From contig OY282377.1 of NCBI GenBank assembly GCA_958295785.1, positions 4,404,896 to 4,468,895 of the forward strand: a stretch of DNA of 64,000 nucleotides, in the 5' to 3' direction. How positions within the stretch are numbered: position 1 is the first letter of the stretch; each line of letters opens with the position of its first letter. Positions 35,688 to 45,614 of the stretch are shown here, piece after piece. This DNA is from an uncultured Latescibacterota bacterium (lineage in GTDB: Bacteria > Latescibacterota > UBA2968). Under the pieces are notes generated by a model. That model had not been told where the DNA came from. It saw only the letters and a list, made by a program, of their open reading frames with translations, and searched no databases. Position numbers and translations under genes: made by a program.

Positions 35688-37055
35688 ATGAAAAAAACAT
35701 CAACTCTCATTGCGGTCATCGCGTGCGTCTTGTCGAATACCTGCGATGCCTACCAGCTTATCGGAACGGAAGCATTATCCGAAGAACTCGTCGCGCAACA
35801 TTACACCATCAACCCCAACCTCGACGCCGTCATCGTCGTAGATAGAACCATCCCGACCTTTGAGTACCAGACCTTCTATGCCGCCGGTTCGGCAGATGAA
35901 GCGGAGGGACAACAGGGACAGATACACTTTTTAGAGCATATCATATCGGGTACGGGAAGCCATGAACCGGGCAAACTCAACCAAATCATCATGAAAAATG
36001 GCGGGCAAAAAAACGCCGCTACTTCTTCTCATTTTACGCGCTTCATCCTCAGATTTCCAAAGGACAAACTCGACCTTGCCGTTGAGATAGACAAGGGCAG
36101 ATTTTACAATACCACGATCAATGAAGAAGTGGTTAAACGCGAAAAGAAAATCGTATTGACGGAAAGAAGTCGCAGACTATCAAGCCTAACGCGGAGATTT
36201 ACGTATCATTTTTTTGGTTTGGTCTATGGCAAGAAGAATTTTAATGGCCTTGGATCTGAGGCTTTTATCGAGCAACTCGAACCCGATGATTTGAAAGCCT
36301 ATTACGAGAATTTCCTGCGTTTGCAAAGGAGATTGATCGTCGTCATCGGCGATGTGGATGTTGGCTATGTTCTTGCGAAATTAGATGAGGCTTATGGCAA
36401 TGATCAAAGACCGAGCGCGTTGTCGAGTGAAGTGCCCGCGCCTCAAGTTCCCAACCCCGACGTGCTGGGCAAAAAGTTCAACCTGACTTTGAGCAAACTC
36501 AGTCTTGCCAAGTTTAGGAAAAGCTGGACCACGCCCGGCTTAGGCCATCGGGACTATGCGGGGTTGCTCATTCTGACCCGCATGTTGAACAAAATCGCAA
36601 ATTCATTGAGATCTCATATTGTTGATTCTGGACTTGCGCGGGTTTTCAGTGTGAGCCTTAGCCACTATGAAGGATTCGGGCTTATGAGTTGCTATGCCGA
36701 CCTGCCGCATAATACGTCCTTAGATGCTGTCCATGCCCTTATTCTCGTAGAACTCATGAAACTGAAATCGATCTCCGAAGAAGACCTCAATGCCGCCCGA
36801 AATGAACTGTTGTATAGCATGTATTCCGGTTTTTATGACCGATCTGGAATGGCCTATCAGTTCGGGCGAGCATTCGCCCACGCCAGTGATCCCATGCTGT
36901 ATCCGAAATTGATACGAGATATGAAATCCATTCGCGCAGAAGACATCCCGCGCCTCATCGATCAATACCTGACGAATGACAATTCGATAACCCTCTCCCT
37001 AACATTAAAACAGGAAAACAAAAGCGATCTTCAAGAAAAGGGAGACAAAAAATGA
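35688..37055 (+). CDS. M16 family zinc peptidase, secreted
   Basis: 455 residues from ATG 35688, which begins a signal peptide (STLIAVIACVLSNTCDA). The inverted zinc motif HxxEH is present as HFLEH (about residue 87), and the distal glutamate is in EEVVKREKKIVLTE, so this subunit should be catalytic. M16 enzymes often act as pairs with a second, non-catalytic subunit, and the next gene (overlapping by ATGA) is just that. Proximity to a C39-peptidase exporter suggests processing of a secreted peptide, which is inference. Confidence 0.85.
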   Translation: MKKTSTLIAVIACVLSNTCDAYQLIGTEALSEELVAQHYTINPNLDAVIVVDRTIPTFEYQTFYAAGSADEAEGQQGQIHFLEHIISGTGSHEPGKLNQIIMKNGGQKNAATSSHFTRFILRFPKDKLDLAVEIDKGRFYNTTINEEVVKREKKIVLTERSRRLSSLTRRFTYHFFGLVYGKKNFNGLGSEAFIEQLEPDDLKAYYENFLRLQRRLIVVIGDVDVGYVLAKLDEAYGNDQRPSALSSEVPAPQVPNPDVLGKKFNLTLSKLSLAKFRKSWTTPGLGHRDYAGLLILTRMLNKIANSLRSHIVDSGLARVFSVSLSHYEGFGLMSCYADLPHNTSLDAVHALILVELMKLKSISEEDLNAARNELLYSMYSGFYDRSGMAYQFGRAFAHASDPMLYPKLIRDMKSIRAEDIPRLIDQYLTNDNSITLSLTLKQENKSDLQEKGDKK

Positions 37056-38380
37056 ATATGTTTCTGAAAGTGATGCGTAACCTCGTCCTGTGTTCTTTGA
37101 TTGGCGTTCTCCCCGCTTCTGCGGAAATCCCCAACCACCACATTTTTTATCGCAGTGACAAACGCGCTCCGATCACCAAAATTGAGATCGTCTTCCTCGG
37201 CGCGGGCAGAAACCAAGAACAACCTTCGCAGATTGGCCTTGCAGAAACGGCTTCATGGTTAATTCGGGAATACGCCAAAAAGCATGGGTACATGGATCGA
37301 CTCTCCGCATTAGGTGCCCGTCTAAATGGCATCACCGGTACACATTATCATAGAATCGCCATTTCTACCCTGTCCGAGAACTGTGGTAAATCCGTAGAAA
37401 TCGTTTGCGATCTCACACGCAACCTCGCGTTCTCTGAGTCCGACTTGAAACACGTCAAAAAACTAAAGATCGCCGATTACCAAAATGACCTGCGGAGAAA
37501 CACATCTGCGCTTATGAGAAATTTCGCAATTTCAAAAACAAAAGGGATAAAGAAACTCAATTCCCTAAAATCGCTCAAAAAACTTTCGTTACAAGACATC
37601 GAACAATATCATGATCGGCTTCTGAAAACAGAGGTGGTGTTTTTCAAGGTGATCTCCGACCGAGATTCTGCCGAGGTTGCCAAGCTATTGCGGCCATTCA
37701 TAGATGGACGGCAGACGGGTGGATTTGGGCATTCATTGGCGCGAGTCGCCGATTCTAAAGTTGGCCCTACGGCGTTTGTCTATACGAATTATTCAACGAT
37801 AAAGAGCGTTTTCGGTCATTGGGTGATCCCCTGCGGCAGTGTCGGCGAAGACGATTATATTCCCAACCTCATATCCGATACGCTGAGAGGGGATGCCCGA
37901 GGGCTCATCTATCGGTATTTCCGCGAAGAATTGGGGTTGGTCTATGGACCTTCTTGTCAGGTGCGATCATCCGGAGGGGTCAGGTATCTCAACATCTACG
38001 CGGATCCGCGGCTCGATAACAGCGAGGAACTGATTGGGAAAATGTCCGATTTCATCCAAGGGCTGTCCGACAACCCGCGCTTTTGGGCGGCACTGAAAGA
38101 GCGGCGCGAGATTCTCAAGGTATCTGATGTCCACAATCAGACGCCTCAACGGAGCCTCAACCGCGAGGTAAGCCGCGCCATTTACAACAGACCGATCCGC
38201 GAGGACGGCTACGATTCAGTCACCGATGCCGAGGTGCGATCCTTCCTCAAAAAATACTTCGTCTCGCAAAATCTCATCATGATCTTCGTCGGTCCGAAGG
38301 ATCACATCATCGACATCCTGAACACCCAATGGCCCGAAGCCGAGGTTCATGTGCAAAGCGTGCGGAGTTTGATCGAATAA
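37052..38380 (+). CDS. M16-like protein without zinc motif
   Basis: 442 residues with a signal peptide (NLVLCSLIGVLPASA). It has the M16 fold pattern, but the expected HxxEH position reads GLAETASW, so metal binding is lost. The C-terminal half contains FREELGLVYGPSCQ, the R/Y-type substrate motif of M16 beta subunits. Overlaps the preceding catalytic subunit gene by four bases, which fits a heterodimer with one active and one structural subunit. Confidence 0.8.
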   Translation: MNMFLKVMRNLVLCSLIGVLPASAEIPNHHIFYRSDKRAPITKIEIVFLGAGRNQEQPSQIGLAETASWLIREYAKKHGYMDRLSALGARLNGITGTHYHRIAISTLSENCGKSVEIVCDLTRNLAFSESDLKHVKKLKIADYQNDLRRNTSALMRNFAISKTKGIKKLNSLKSLKKLSLQDIEQYHDRLLKTEVVFFKVISDRDSAEVAKLLRPFIDGRQTGGFGHSLARVADSKVGPTAFVYTNYSTIKSVFGHWVIPCGSVGEDDYIPNLISDTLRGDARGLIYRYFREELGLVYGPSCQVRSSGGVRYLNIYADPRLDNSEELIGKMSDFIQGLSDNPRFWAALKERREILKVSDVHNQTPQRSLNREVSRAIYNRPIREDGYDSVTDAEVRSFLKKYFVSQNLIMIFVGPKDHIIDILNTQWPEAEVHVQSVRSLIE

Positions 38381-38483
38381 ACCGTCAGAAGCGGGATGGT
38401 AAGAATAGAAGAATGAACGGGATGAAACCCGTAGGGCATAAGGCGTAGCAAAGCGCGATAACCACTGACATGGAGAACTGACT

Positions 38484-39086
38484 GTGGAAGCGTTTATTAT
38501 TTTACTCACCGTCGTTATCGCAGTCCTCGTACTCGCTGGCCGGTGGGCAAAGAAGACCTTTGGTTGCTGTTGTCATGAGTGTGGCTCCAAAATGCAACCA
38601 TTTGAAAAATTGTCCGATGGTGACAAATCCGAAATTCTGGAGTACTTCAGGCGTTTTGAGGACCGAGAGCCAGACGAGAAGGGCATTTTCGCGTGTGGGA
38701 ATTGTCGAATAGTGTACGATGACTTTTCGGGTGAAAAGCAAACGATGGATGGTGACGAAAGATCGTTCTGCAAGGTGTGCAACTCTTCAGGTGTATGGTA
38801 TATAGGCTCCATCGTATCTCCTGGTGAATTGGCGAAATTCCGAGAAGAAAACAAAAACCTGATTGAACAAATTGAGTGCCTGCGATGCCAAAGGAAGCCT
38901 TTGGGGTTTTGGGACTGCATCCCTTGCGACACAGAGATCAAGATAACGGCTTGCCGAGGTTGCTACTCCGTTTATGCCTGGATGCCTTTTGGCAAAAGTC
39001 AATACAGGTTTCATGTCCTGCTTTCGGACAAGACAGTAATCAAGAAGTCGCCCGACTCAAAGTGGGGACTATTTGAAGCTGAGTAA
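38484..39086 (+). CDS. Membrane-anchored zinc-ribbon protein, hypothetical
   Basis: 200 residues from a GTG at 38484, with GGAG eight bases upstream. An N-terminal transmembrane helix (FIILLTVVIAVLVLAG) is followed by several CxxC pairs (CHEC, CGNC, CKVC, CLRC, CIPC, CRGC), so it probably binds two or more zinc ions. No enzymatic motif. Located between the M16 pair and the exporter, but whether it belongs to that system is unknown. Confidence 0.6.
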   Translation: MEAFIILLTVVIAVLVLAGRWAKKTFGCCCHECGSKMQPFEKLSDGDKSEILEYFRRFEDREPDEKGIFACGNCRIVYDDFSGEKQTMDGDERSFCKVCNSSGVWYIGSIVSPGELAKFREENKNLIEQIECLRCQRKPLGFWDCIPCDTEIKITACRGCYSVYAWMPFGKSQYRFHVLLSDKTVIKKSPDSKWGLFEAE

Positions 39087-39150
39087 ACGACCATCTGCAT
39101 CCATCTCCCTCTGTATCAGTATTAGGTGGTGTTTATCTGTTGGGAACATC

Positions 39151-39747
39151 ATGAAACGAACCGATCTATACGCCTTTCTGAAACCGCACGCAGAAGAAGT
39201 GCGGGCCGATCTTGGCGAGGTCTTGTTCCGCGAAGGCGATCCCGGGGATTGCTTTTACTACGTCGTCTCTGGACAACTCAGAGCTTTCACGAGAAGCAGC
39301 GATAATCAGGTACAGACCTTGGGCTATCTCTTTCCCGGCGACCACTGCGGCGAAGGCGCGTTGATCACGGGCAAGACGCACAGGGCAACGGTGCGGGCGG
39401 TTGACCCCTCAACCCTGCTGAAAATCCCTCAAAGCGGCTTTCGCGCACTCGCATCAGAACATCGGGAACTGATCGCTTACCTGCGCGATCAAGTCCACGA
39501 CATCGCCTATCGGAACTTCACGAAATTCTTACAACTAGACATCGTCAACCTCCAAGAGGGCATGCAACTTTTTTTTCAAGGTCTGGAGAGAAAGGTCATT
39601 GCCGCGGATCAAAAAGTGATCTTAAAAGGGGACACAACAAAGGACCTGTACCTCGTTGGCCGCGGCACCTTGCGATTGAGCACATCCGGTCAGCCCGCCA
39701 AAATGCACGCGGCGAGCGACTTTTTTTCCTCCAGATCAAAGGGATGA
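39151..39747 (+). CDS. Exporter N-terminal part: two cyclic-nucleotide-binding-like domains (frameshifted from ABC part)
   Basis: From ATG 39151 the product has a CNBD-like domain (GEVLFREGDPGDCFYYVVSG, then GDHCGEGALITGKTHRATV) and the start of a second (LILKGDTTKDLYLVGRG-like). The frame leaves the conserved sequence at a run of seven T (39721-39727). With six T the protein would continue DFFPPDQRDEIAIETETEVV into the C39-ABC part, giving about 990 residues like HetC/SunT-type exporters with CNBDs. Either a frameshift mutation, a phase-variable tract or a sequencing error. Confidence 0.7.
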   Translation: MKRTDLYAFLKPHAEEVRADLGEVLFREGDPGDCFYYVVSGQLRAFTRSSDNQVQTLGYLFPGDHCGEGALITGKTHRATVRAVDPSTLLKIPQSGFRALASEHRELIAYLRDQVHDIAYRNFTKFLQLDIVNLQEGMQLFFQGLERKVIAADQKVILKGDTTKDLYLVGRGTLRLSTSGQPAKMHAASDFFSSRSKG

Positions 39748-39772
39748 AATCGCCATAGAAACAGAAACCGAA

Positions 39773-42121
39773 GTGGTCCTTTACGCGCTCTCGCATGCCG
39801 ATTTCGTCCGAGTACTCGAAAAAGCACCGCAGATCATTCGGGTTTTCGAGGAGACCACGCAAAATGAACCCGAACCCGAGGCATTGCCTCAAAATGGTCG
39901 GATCGACATTCTAAAAATCGAGCCAGAACTTCGCATTGCGGATCAAAGCCCGCGAAAATTGCGAGACTACATCACCTTTCCATACATCAAGCAACGCGAT
40001 GAAACCGATTGCGGCGCGGCTTGTCTCGGCATGATCTGTCAGTATTACGGGCAATCCATCGGCCTCAATCGCCTGCGGGATATGGCCAATGTCTCGCGGG
40101 AGGGCACATCCCTATCCGCGCTTGCCGAAGCCGCTGAAAATTTGGGCTTTTTGGCGCGTGGCGTGCGAGTCGGATACGAAGAACTCGGCGACAGAGACCT
40201 GCCGCTCATCGCGCATTGGGAAGGCTACCACTTTGTCGTTCTGTTTCGGGTCAATTCAAAATACGCTTGGATCGCCGATCCCGCGCTCGGGCGCAGAAAA
40301 ATTCCCCGCAAAGAGTTTGAGGAAAAGTGGTCCAATCTCGCCCTCCTGCTCGACTATACGGAAAAGGTGTCGAGATATCGGCAAAGAAGATCATCATTCA
40401 GGCGGTTTTTTCCGTTTGCCCGTCCCTATTTCGGTATCCTCGCCGAAATCATGATCGCCTCCCTCGTCCTCAGTCTGTTCGGCCTCGCCTCTCCCTTATT
40501 CACACAGATGATCCTCGATCAAGTGCTCGTCCATCAAGATACCCGCCTGCTCAATCTCTTGCTGATGGGCATGATCATGATCGCCTTATTTCGCATCGCC
40601 ACCTCTGCCTTGCGGAACTACCTGATTGGCTATGTGGGAGCGCGAATCAGCATCTCGATGTTGTCACATATTTACCATCATCTCCTCCGGTTGCCCATGC
40701 GGTTTTTCGCCCTCCGCAGAACCGGCGAAATCATGACGCGATTTCGAGAGAGCGAATATTTGAGGAGCTTATTGACGGAAACGGCCATTTCAGCCGTCTT
40801 AGATGCGATTATGATCGTCGTCTATTTGGGCTTGATGTTCTATTACCACACTTCTATGACCTTTTGGGTTTTGGCGTTCATTCCGATCAGCGTTGTCCTC
40901 ACCCTCATCTACACACCCATCCTCAAGTCCATCAACCAGCGATCTTTTCTCGCACGCTCGGAATGGTCATCTGTGCTCATCGATTCGCTACGCGGCGTTG
41001 AAGTCATCAAAACACTGGCAGTCGAAAGGGCTACGCGATGGTTGTGGGAAGAACGGTTGACCCGCGAAATAAAAATCGGTTTTGGCGCGATAAAAATAAA
41101 TATGCTATTTGGGTCTTTGGGACAGTTGAACAGCGTGTTGGGTAGCACGGTTGTGCTCTGGTATGGCGCGAATCTGGTCATTCAGGGCGAATTATCGGTC
41201 GGGCAATTGATCGCATTCAACATGCTCAGCGGCAGGGTACTGGGGCCTATTATGGGATTGATCAACCTATGGCCGCAGATTCAACTGGCAAAATTGGGGC
41301 TGGATCGGTTAAACGATATTTTCGAGATGCGAACCGAATCATCGCGCAATCGCAACTATTCGGTGCAATTAACGGAGGTAGAGGGAAGGATAACTTATGA
41401 AAACGTGTTTTTTCGGTACGGATCGGGATCGACAGAACCCCATGTTTTAAGCGATATCAATTTGGAAATATCGCCCGGACAGAAGGTCGCCATTGTCGGA
41501 CGCAGCGGCGCGGGAAAAACAACCCTGGTCAAACTCATCCCCCGGCTCTTTGATCCCACAGAGGGTTGCGTCACCTTCGATGGCACGAACCTGCGCGAAT
41601 TTGATCCCGGATGGTTGCGGCGTCAGGTGGGCATGGTTTTGCAAGAACCGATCATGTTTAATGCCACCATTGCGGAAAACATCGCCATGGGGATCAAAGA
41701 CATCGATATGGACCGTTTGATCGAAGTTTCCAAACTCGCTTACGCCCACGAGTTTATCAAAGATCTACCAATGGGCTACGAAACCAAAATCCGGGAACAG
41801 GGGGTTGGGCTTTCCGGCGGTCAGCGGCAACGCTTGTCCATTGCCCGAGCACTGTATGGCGATCCCAAAGTTCTCATCTTTGACGAAGCGACAAATGCCT
41901 TGGATTCAGAGTCTGAGCAAGCGATACAGGAAGGGTTAGACGGCATGTTGGAAGGCAAAACCGCGTTTATTATTGCACACCGATTGAGCACGGTAAAAGA
42001 TGCGGATTTGATCATCGTATTGGACGATGGCAATATTGTTGAACGGGGAACGCACGATGCGCTCATCAAAGAAAAAGGGCTTTATTACGCGCTCTCAGGC
42101 CAACAACTACAGGTTGTGTAA
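39773..42121 (+). CDS. C39 peptidase-containing ABC exporter (bacteriocin/peptide type)
   Basis: 782 residues in the frame after the T7 run. The C39 cysteine protease domain has DETDCGAACLGMICQYYG (catalytic Cys), HWEGYHFVVLF (His) and ADPALGR (Asp). Six transmembrane helices follow, then the ATPase: Walker A GRSGAGKTT, signature LSGGQRQRL, Walker B VLIFDEATNALD, and H-loop IIAHRLST. Such exporters cut a double-glycine-type leader and export the peptide. They work with HlyD-type adaptors, and one follows. The N-terminal CNBDs are encoded in the previous frame. Confidence 0.9.
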   Translation: MVLYALSHADFVRVLEKAPQIIRVFEETTQNEPEPEALPQNGRIDILKIEPELRIADQSPRKLRDYITFPYIKQRDETDCGAACLGMICQYYGQSIGLNRLRDMANVSREGTSLSALAEAAENLGFLARGVRVGYEELGDRDLPLIAHWEGYHFVVLFRVNSKYAWIADPALGRRKIPRKEFEEKWSNLALLLDYTEKVSRYRQRRSSFRRFFPFARPYFGILAEIMIASLVLSLFGLASPLFTQMILDQVLVHQDTRLLNLLLMGMIMIALFRIATSALRNYLIGYVGARISISMLSHIYHHLLRLPMRFFALRRTGEIMTRFRESEYLRSLLTETAISAVLDAIMIVVYLGLMFYYHTSMTFWVLAFIPISVVLTLIYTPILKSINQRSFLARSEWSSVLIDSLRGVEVIKTLAVERATRWLWEERLTREIKIGFGAIKINMLFGSLGQLNSVLGSTVVLWYGANLVIQGELSVGQLIAFNMLSGRVLGPIMGLINLWPQIQLAKLGLDRLNDIFEMRTESSRNRNYSVQLTEVEGRITYENVFFRYGSGSTEPHVLSDINLEISPGQKVAIVGRSGAGKTTLVKLIPRLFDPTEGCVTFDGTNLREFDPGWLRRQVGMVLQEPIMFNATIAENIAMGIKDIDMDRLIEVSKLAYAHEFIKDLPMGYETKIREQGVGLSGGQRQRLSIARALYGDPKVLIFDEATNALDSESEQAIQEGLDGMLEGKTAFIIAHRLSTVKDADLIIVLDDGNIVERGTHDALIKEKGLYYALSGQQLQVV

Positions 42122-42156
42122 AGCACGCCCGCCCCACAATGATCTACGGAGTTCCA

Positions 42157-42267
42157 ATGGCTGAATCTCAAATTAAAAAACCGCTTGAGAACGAAGTTGA
42201 TTTGGCCGAGAGCACAATCGAATTTTTAGGGTCTTTACGTCCCTTTTTTAGCCGGGCACTGATTTAT
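42157..42267 (+). pseudogene. HlyD-family adaptor, N-terminal fragment
   Basis: Starts MAESQIKKPLENEVDLAEST and reads SLRPFFSRALIY before the IS630-type element. With the element and one TTTAT copy removed, the frame continues directly as YLLLLFIALTLVWAWYGQVD. The gene begins 35 bases after the exporter stop. Confidence 0.75.
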
Positions 42268-42278
42268 TACTCTGTAAA

Positions 42279-42989
42279 TTAAGTTATTTTAAGTTTTGAA
42301 TTGTCTGGATAAACGCGTTGATAATGGGTATTCATCTTGTCTCTGGCCTTGGGCAAAGTGAACTGCCAATTCAAGGGGATACCCTTGGCCTCTCGCTCCT
42401 GAAAGAAGGCCAAAACTTCCCGGCGCAGTTCCGCCTGCGTCGCGATGCGCCTATTCAAACATCCTCGCGCCAGAGCCGAAAACGCAATCTCGATCATGTT
42501 GAGCCAACTCGCCGACTTGGGAGTAAAGAAGAACTCAAACTTCTGCGCGAGGGCAAACGCCTCATCGGCTGGCAAGGAACGATAGAAGGCATGGCGGGTA
42601 TGCGTGTTGAGATTGTCTTGCACCAAGCGGATTTTCTCCGCTTGTGGCCAATGCTGTGTCAGGGCCTGACAAAAGTGGGTGTATTCCTTCATCGTGCGCC
42701 GAGGATAGATTTCGGCAAGCCGTTTGCCGCTTAAAGGCTCAATGGCAGCCAACAGCGCACGCGAGCCGTGTTTGGTGTAAGCATAATGTTCTTTGGTCAC
42801 TTGGCCTGTTGTCAGGGGCAAGGGATCCAGGACTTGTCCGATGAGAAAACAGGGACGTTCATCAAAGCAGACCACAGGAACATTGGGATCATGAGGGTGG
42901 TCATACAGCCAAAGCAAGGCTTCCATGCGTGCGAGAAAGGACGCATCCACTTTGCTGATACACCATGTTCTCTTCAAGTGGGGCTTCAA
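42279..42989 (-). CDS. IS630 transposase, C-terminal catalytic ORF (copy 2, intact)
   Basis: DDE half with CFDERP, LVQDNLNTH and NMIEIAFS. It is expected to be made as a fusion with the preceding ORF by a -1 slip on an A8 run, giving KKNELKPHLKRTWCIS. It is open throughout, unlike copy 1. Confidence 0.85.
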   Translation of the reverse strand: MKPHLKRTWCISKVDASFLARMEALLWLYDHPHDPNVPVVCFDERPCFLIGQVLDPLPLTTGQVTKEHYAYTKHGSRALLAAIEPLSGKRLAEIYPRRTMKEYTHFCQALTQHWPQAEKIRLVQDNLNTHTRHAFYRSLPADEAFALAQKFEFFFTPKSASWLNMIEIAFSALARGCLNRRIATQAELRREVLAFFQEREAKGIPLNWQFTLPKARDKMNTHYQRVYPDNSKLKIT

Positions 42990-43408
42990 TTCGTTTTTTT
43001 TAGAATCGTTTTAACATGCGTGTGTGAGAGATGCTCACAAGAGCCCAATGCCACGCAGTGATCCGCCAAGAGGCGCAACGTCCATCTGCCATGGCCTGCC
43101 GGGGGGGTTGAACAGGCCAAGGCGGTGATTTGGGCCCGTTGCTTGCCCGTCATCTCCACCGGGCGTCCTGGCCGCGGGGCATCTTTGAGGCTGTCCAAGC
43201 CGAGGGTGCGGTATTTCTTTGCCCAATGACTCAGGGTCTGCCCGGTCATGCCGAGGGTTTGAGCCACTTGAGTGTAGGTTTTGCCTCGGTCGAGTTCAAG
43301 CAAGCCCAAAGCGCGTTTGTAGATTCGGGCTTTTTGGTCGCCTTTGGTGATCAAGGCGGTCAAAGTGTCTCGGTCTGTGGGGGTGAGTTGGACGTGTTGT
43401 TTGGGCAT
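42986..43408 (-). CDS. IS630 transposase, N-terminal helix-turn-helix ORF (copy 2)
   Basis: 140 residues from ATG 43408 behind GGAGGCG. Nearly identical to the copy at 13611-14033. It ends right after the A8 slippage run that links to the catalytic ORF. Confidence 0.82.
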   Translation of the reverse strand: MPKQHVQLTPTDRDTLTALITKGDQKARIYKRALGLLELDRGKTYTQVAQTLGMTGQTLSHWAKKYRTLGLDSLKDAPRPGRPVEMTGKQRAQITALACSTPPAGHGRWTLRLLADHCVALGSCEHLSHTHVKTILKKTN

Positions 43409-43461
43409 CAGAACGCCTCCTTGAAATAATTGAAATTCCAAATTATTTAATTTACAGAGTA

Positions 43462-44693
43462 TTTATCTTTTGCTGCTTTTTATTGCACTAACGCTGGTTT
43501 GGGCCTGGTACGGGCAGGTAGATATTGTCGCAACGGCTCCATTTCGTCTGGTTCCATTGGGAAAAGTTCAAAATATCCAAGCCTCGCGTTCGGGTGAGAT
43601 CCAAGAAATTGCCATCACTGCGGGAGATCGCATTGCCGAAGGGCAAATATTATTTTGGCTCCACTCACGAGAAACACTCCAAGAGTTCCGCGAATTGGAA
43701 CAGGCAGAAATCGCTTTCAAACGAGCTGAATTTGATTTGCAACAAACCTTGCCAAAAAAAAGAATTTTGGCAAAGGAGACCATTTCTGCCCTCGAGCATC
43801 GCGTTCGCGTCATGCAAACAGTCATGCAGACTTACAAAGAAGCACTTGGAAACCATATTGAAACACGGGATACGACATCCCATACCCCCGACCTCGAGTT
43901 GGAAATTCAGTTCAGATCTGCCGAAGTAGAGCATTTGAAACAGCGATATGAGCAAAACCAACAATTGTACGAAAAACGGCTCATCAGCCTTGCAGCACGC
44001 AATGAAGCCAAAGTTCGCTATCTCGGCGCATTGGCAGAACTGCCCGCACGGATGGCTGAAATTAACCGTTACGAGGTTTCCCTAAAGGAATTAAAACGCC
44101 AAATTTTAGAAGAGCAACTCGAAATCCAACGCACGGTAGCCGACTTCCAAAATGCTCATGACATTGCATCGGTCAGGCTCAAAAGGGCGAAACAAGCTGT
44201 GAACCGATCCGTGGATGCGGACCTCGATCTCATTCTCACACCCGAGGCAGGTGTTGTAACGCAAGTTTTGGTCAATACCCCTGGGCAGGTGGTCAATAAA
44301 GGCCAGACACTGGTAACAATCGCCCCTGCTTCTACCCCAATAGTGGCCGAAGCCCTAATCCTCAACAAAGATGTCGGTCTGTTGACATCTGGACAAAAGG
44401 TAAAGCTCAAATTCGAGGCATTTCCGTTTCAGGATTACGGCATCCAACACGGCTATTTGAGGCAGATTTCGCCCGATGCAATGGGCGATGAGCTTTCGGG
44501 GATTGTGTTTAGAGGGATCATCGATCTGGAGAAGACGATCCTCCATGTCCACGGTGAGGAAAAAGCGTTCAGGTTCGGCATGAAGGGCACGGCTGAAATC
44601 GTAACAGATCGCCAGTCCATTTTGATGCTCGCGCTCAAACCTTTGCGACAATTGCGCGAGTTAACCGCGTTTTCTCCAGAGGCAGATGAGTAG
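43462..44693 (+). pseudogene. HlyD-family periplasmic adaptor, main part
   Basis: Encodes the transmembrane helix (LLLLFIALTLVWAWYG), a beta-barrel/lipoyl half (GKVQNIQASRSGEIQEIAIT), a long coiled coil (about 43680-44200), the second lipoyl half (DLDLILTPEAGVVTQVLVNT) and the barrel strands GQKVKLKFEAFPFQDYGIQH. It would bridge the ABC exporter and the outer membrane. The gene is cut from its first 37 codons by the IS630-type element. A TTG at 43470 could still start a nearly complete protein including the membrane helix, so residual function is possible. Confidence 0.82.
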
Positions 44694-45521
44694 ATGGTTG
44701 AGGCGACAGATCCCATCTTAATTGAGGTAAATGGAACGCCTGTCCGCTTGTCCCATATCGTCAAATCAATGCGAGCGGCGGGAAAGGACAACTTGCACGA
44801 TTTCTTCACGCAACGCTGTCTGGTCTTTCAGATTGCTCAGCGAGAAAATATTGCGATTCCCCGAGATGAACTGCAAAACAAAATTGATCAATGGCGGTAC
44901 AAAAACAGATTGGAAAGTGTCGAGGATACAGAACGCTGGCTCTCTCAACGCCATATCTCCTTTGCCGATATGGCATTGGAAATTGAATACCAGATTCTCC
45001 GTGAGCGGCTGAAATCACAAATTACCACAGAGCAGATTCGAGCTTACTTCGGAAGCCGAAAACTGGCGTTTGAACGGCGGGAAATATGTTGGATTTTGGT
45101 CAATGAAATGGATATTGCCGAGGAAATTGCAACACAAGCAAGGGATGGTGGGCGAGATTTTCACGCCCTAGCACGTCACTATTCGCGTGATGAAAACACG
45201 CGGCCTGCCAGCGGGTATCTCGGTTGCTTGGCACGGCGAGATTTGCCCCCAGATATTGCGTCCTTACTTTTTGCGGCGTCTGTAGGCGAGGTGATTGGCC
45301 CCATAAAAATATCCTCCCATTATGAACGGGAGGAGACAGGCTACGCGCTATACCATATTCAACGCCACCGTCCCGCCGTGCTCGATGGCCCCACAAAAGC
45401 GCGTTGTGTGCAAAAACTCTACCACCTTCGCTTGAGACGCGAAGCAAAACGTAGCCATATATCGCATCCGTTCTTAAATTCAATATGCACAGCACACCCG
45501 CTTCCCCAAGGGGATGCGTAG
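44694..45521 (+). CDS. PpiC/SurA-like peptidyl-prolyl isomerase
   Basis: 275 residues, start directly after the adaptor stop (TAGATG). The N-terminal half is helical like SurA (HIVKSMRAAGKDNLHDFF). The parvulin-like domain contains RREICWILVNEMDIAEEIAT, DFHALARHYSRDENTRPASG and GYLGCLARRDLPPDI. PPIases of this type accompany peptide exporters with C39 domains and HlyD adaptors, probably aiding folding of exported peptides or proteins. No signal peptide is visible, so it may be cytoplasmic. Followed by a terminator. Confidence 0.8.
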   Translation: MVEATDPILIEVNGTPVRLSHIVKSMRAAGKDNLHDFFTQRCLVFQIAQRENIAIPRDELQNKIDQWRYKNRLESVEDTERWLSQRHISFADMALEIEYQILRERLKSQITTEQIRAYFGSRKLAFERREICWILVNEMDIAEEIATQARDGGRDFHALARHYSRDENTRPASGYLGCLARRDLPPDIASLLFAASVGEVIGPIKISSHYEREETGYALYHIQRHRPAVLDGPTKARCVQKLYHLRLRREAKRSHISHPFLNSICTAHPLPQGDA

Positions 45522-45553
45522 ATCAGGCTAAGGACTTGCGACTTGTAAACAGA

Positions 45554-45588
45554 AACGCCATCGGCAAATCGCCAATGGCGTTCTTTTT
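45554..45588 (+). terminator. Intrinsic terminator of the exporter operon
   Basis: AACGCCAT/ATGGCGTT stem extended by GGC/GCC after one mismatch, followed by TTCTTTTT. Confidence 0.75.
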
Positions 45589-45614
45589 GTACGCAGTTTG
45601 CGGGATCCGCGTCA

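Larger units (their letters stand above)
42268..43461 (-). mobile_element. IS630-type insertion sequence, copy 2
   Basis: 1,194 bp with 15-bp ends TACTCTGTAAATTAA, flanked by TTTAT on both sides (42263-42267, 43462-43466). It splits the HlyD adaptor gene. The 5-bp duplication is the reverse complement of the one at copy 1. Confidence 0.88.
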
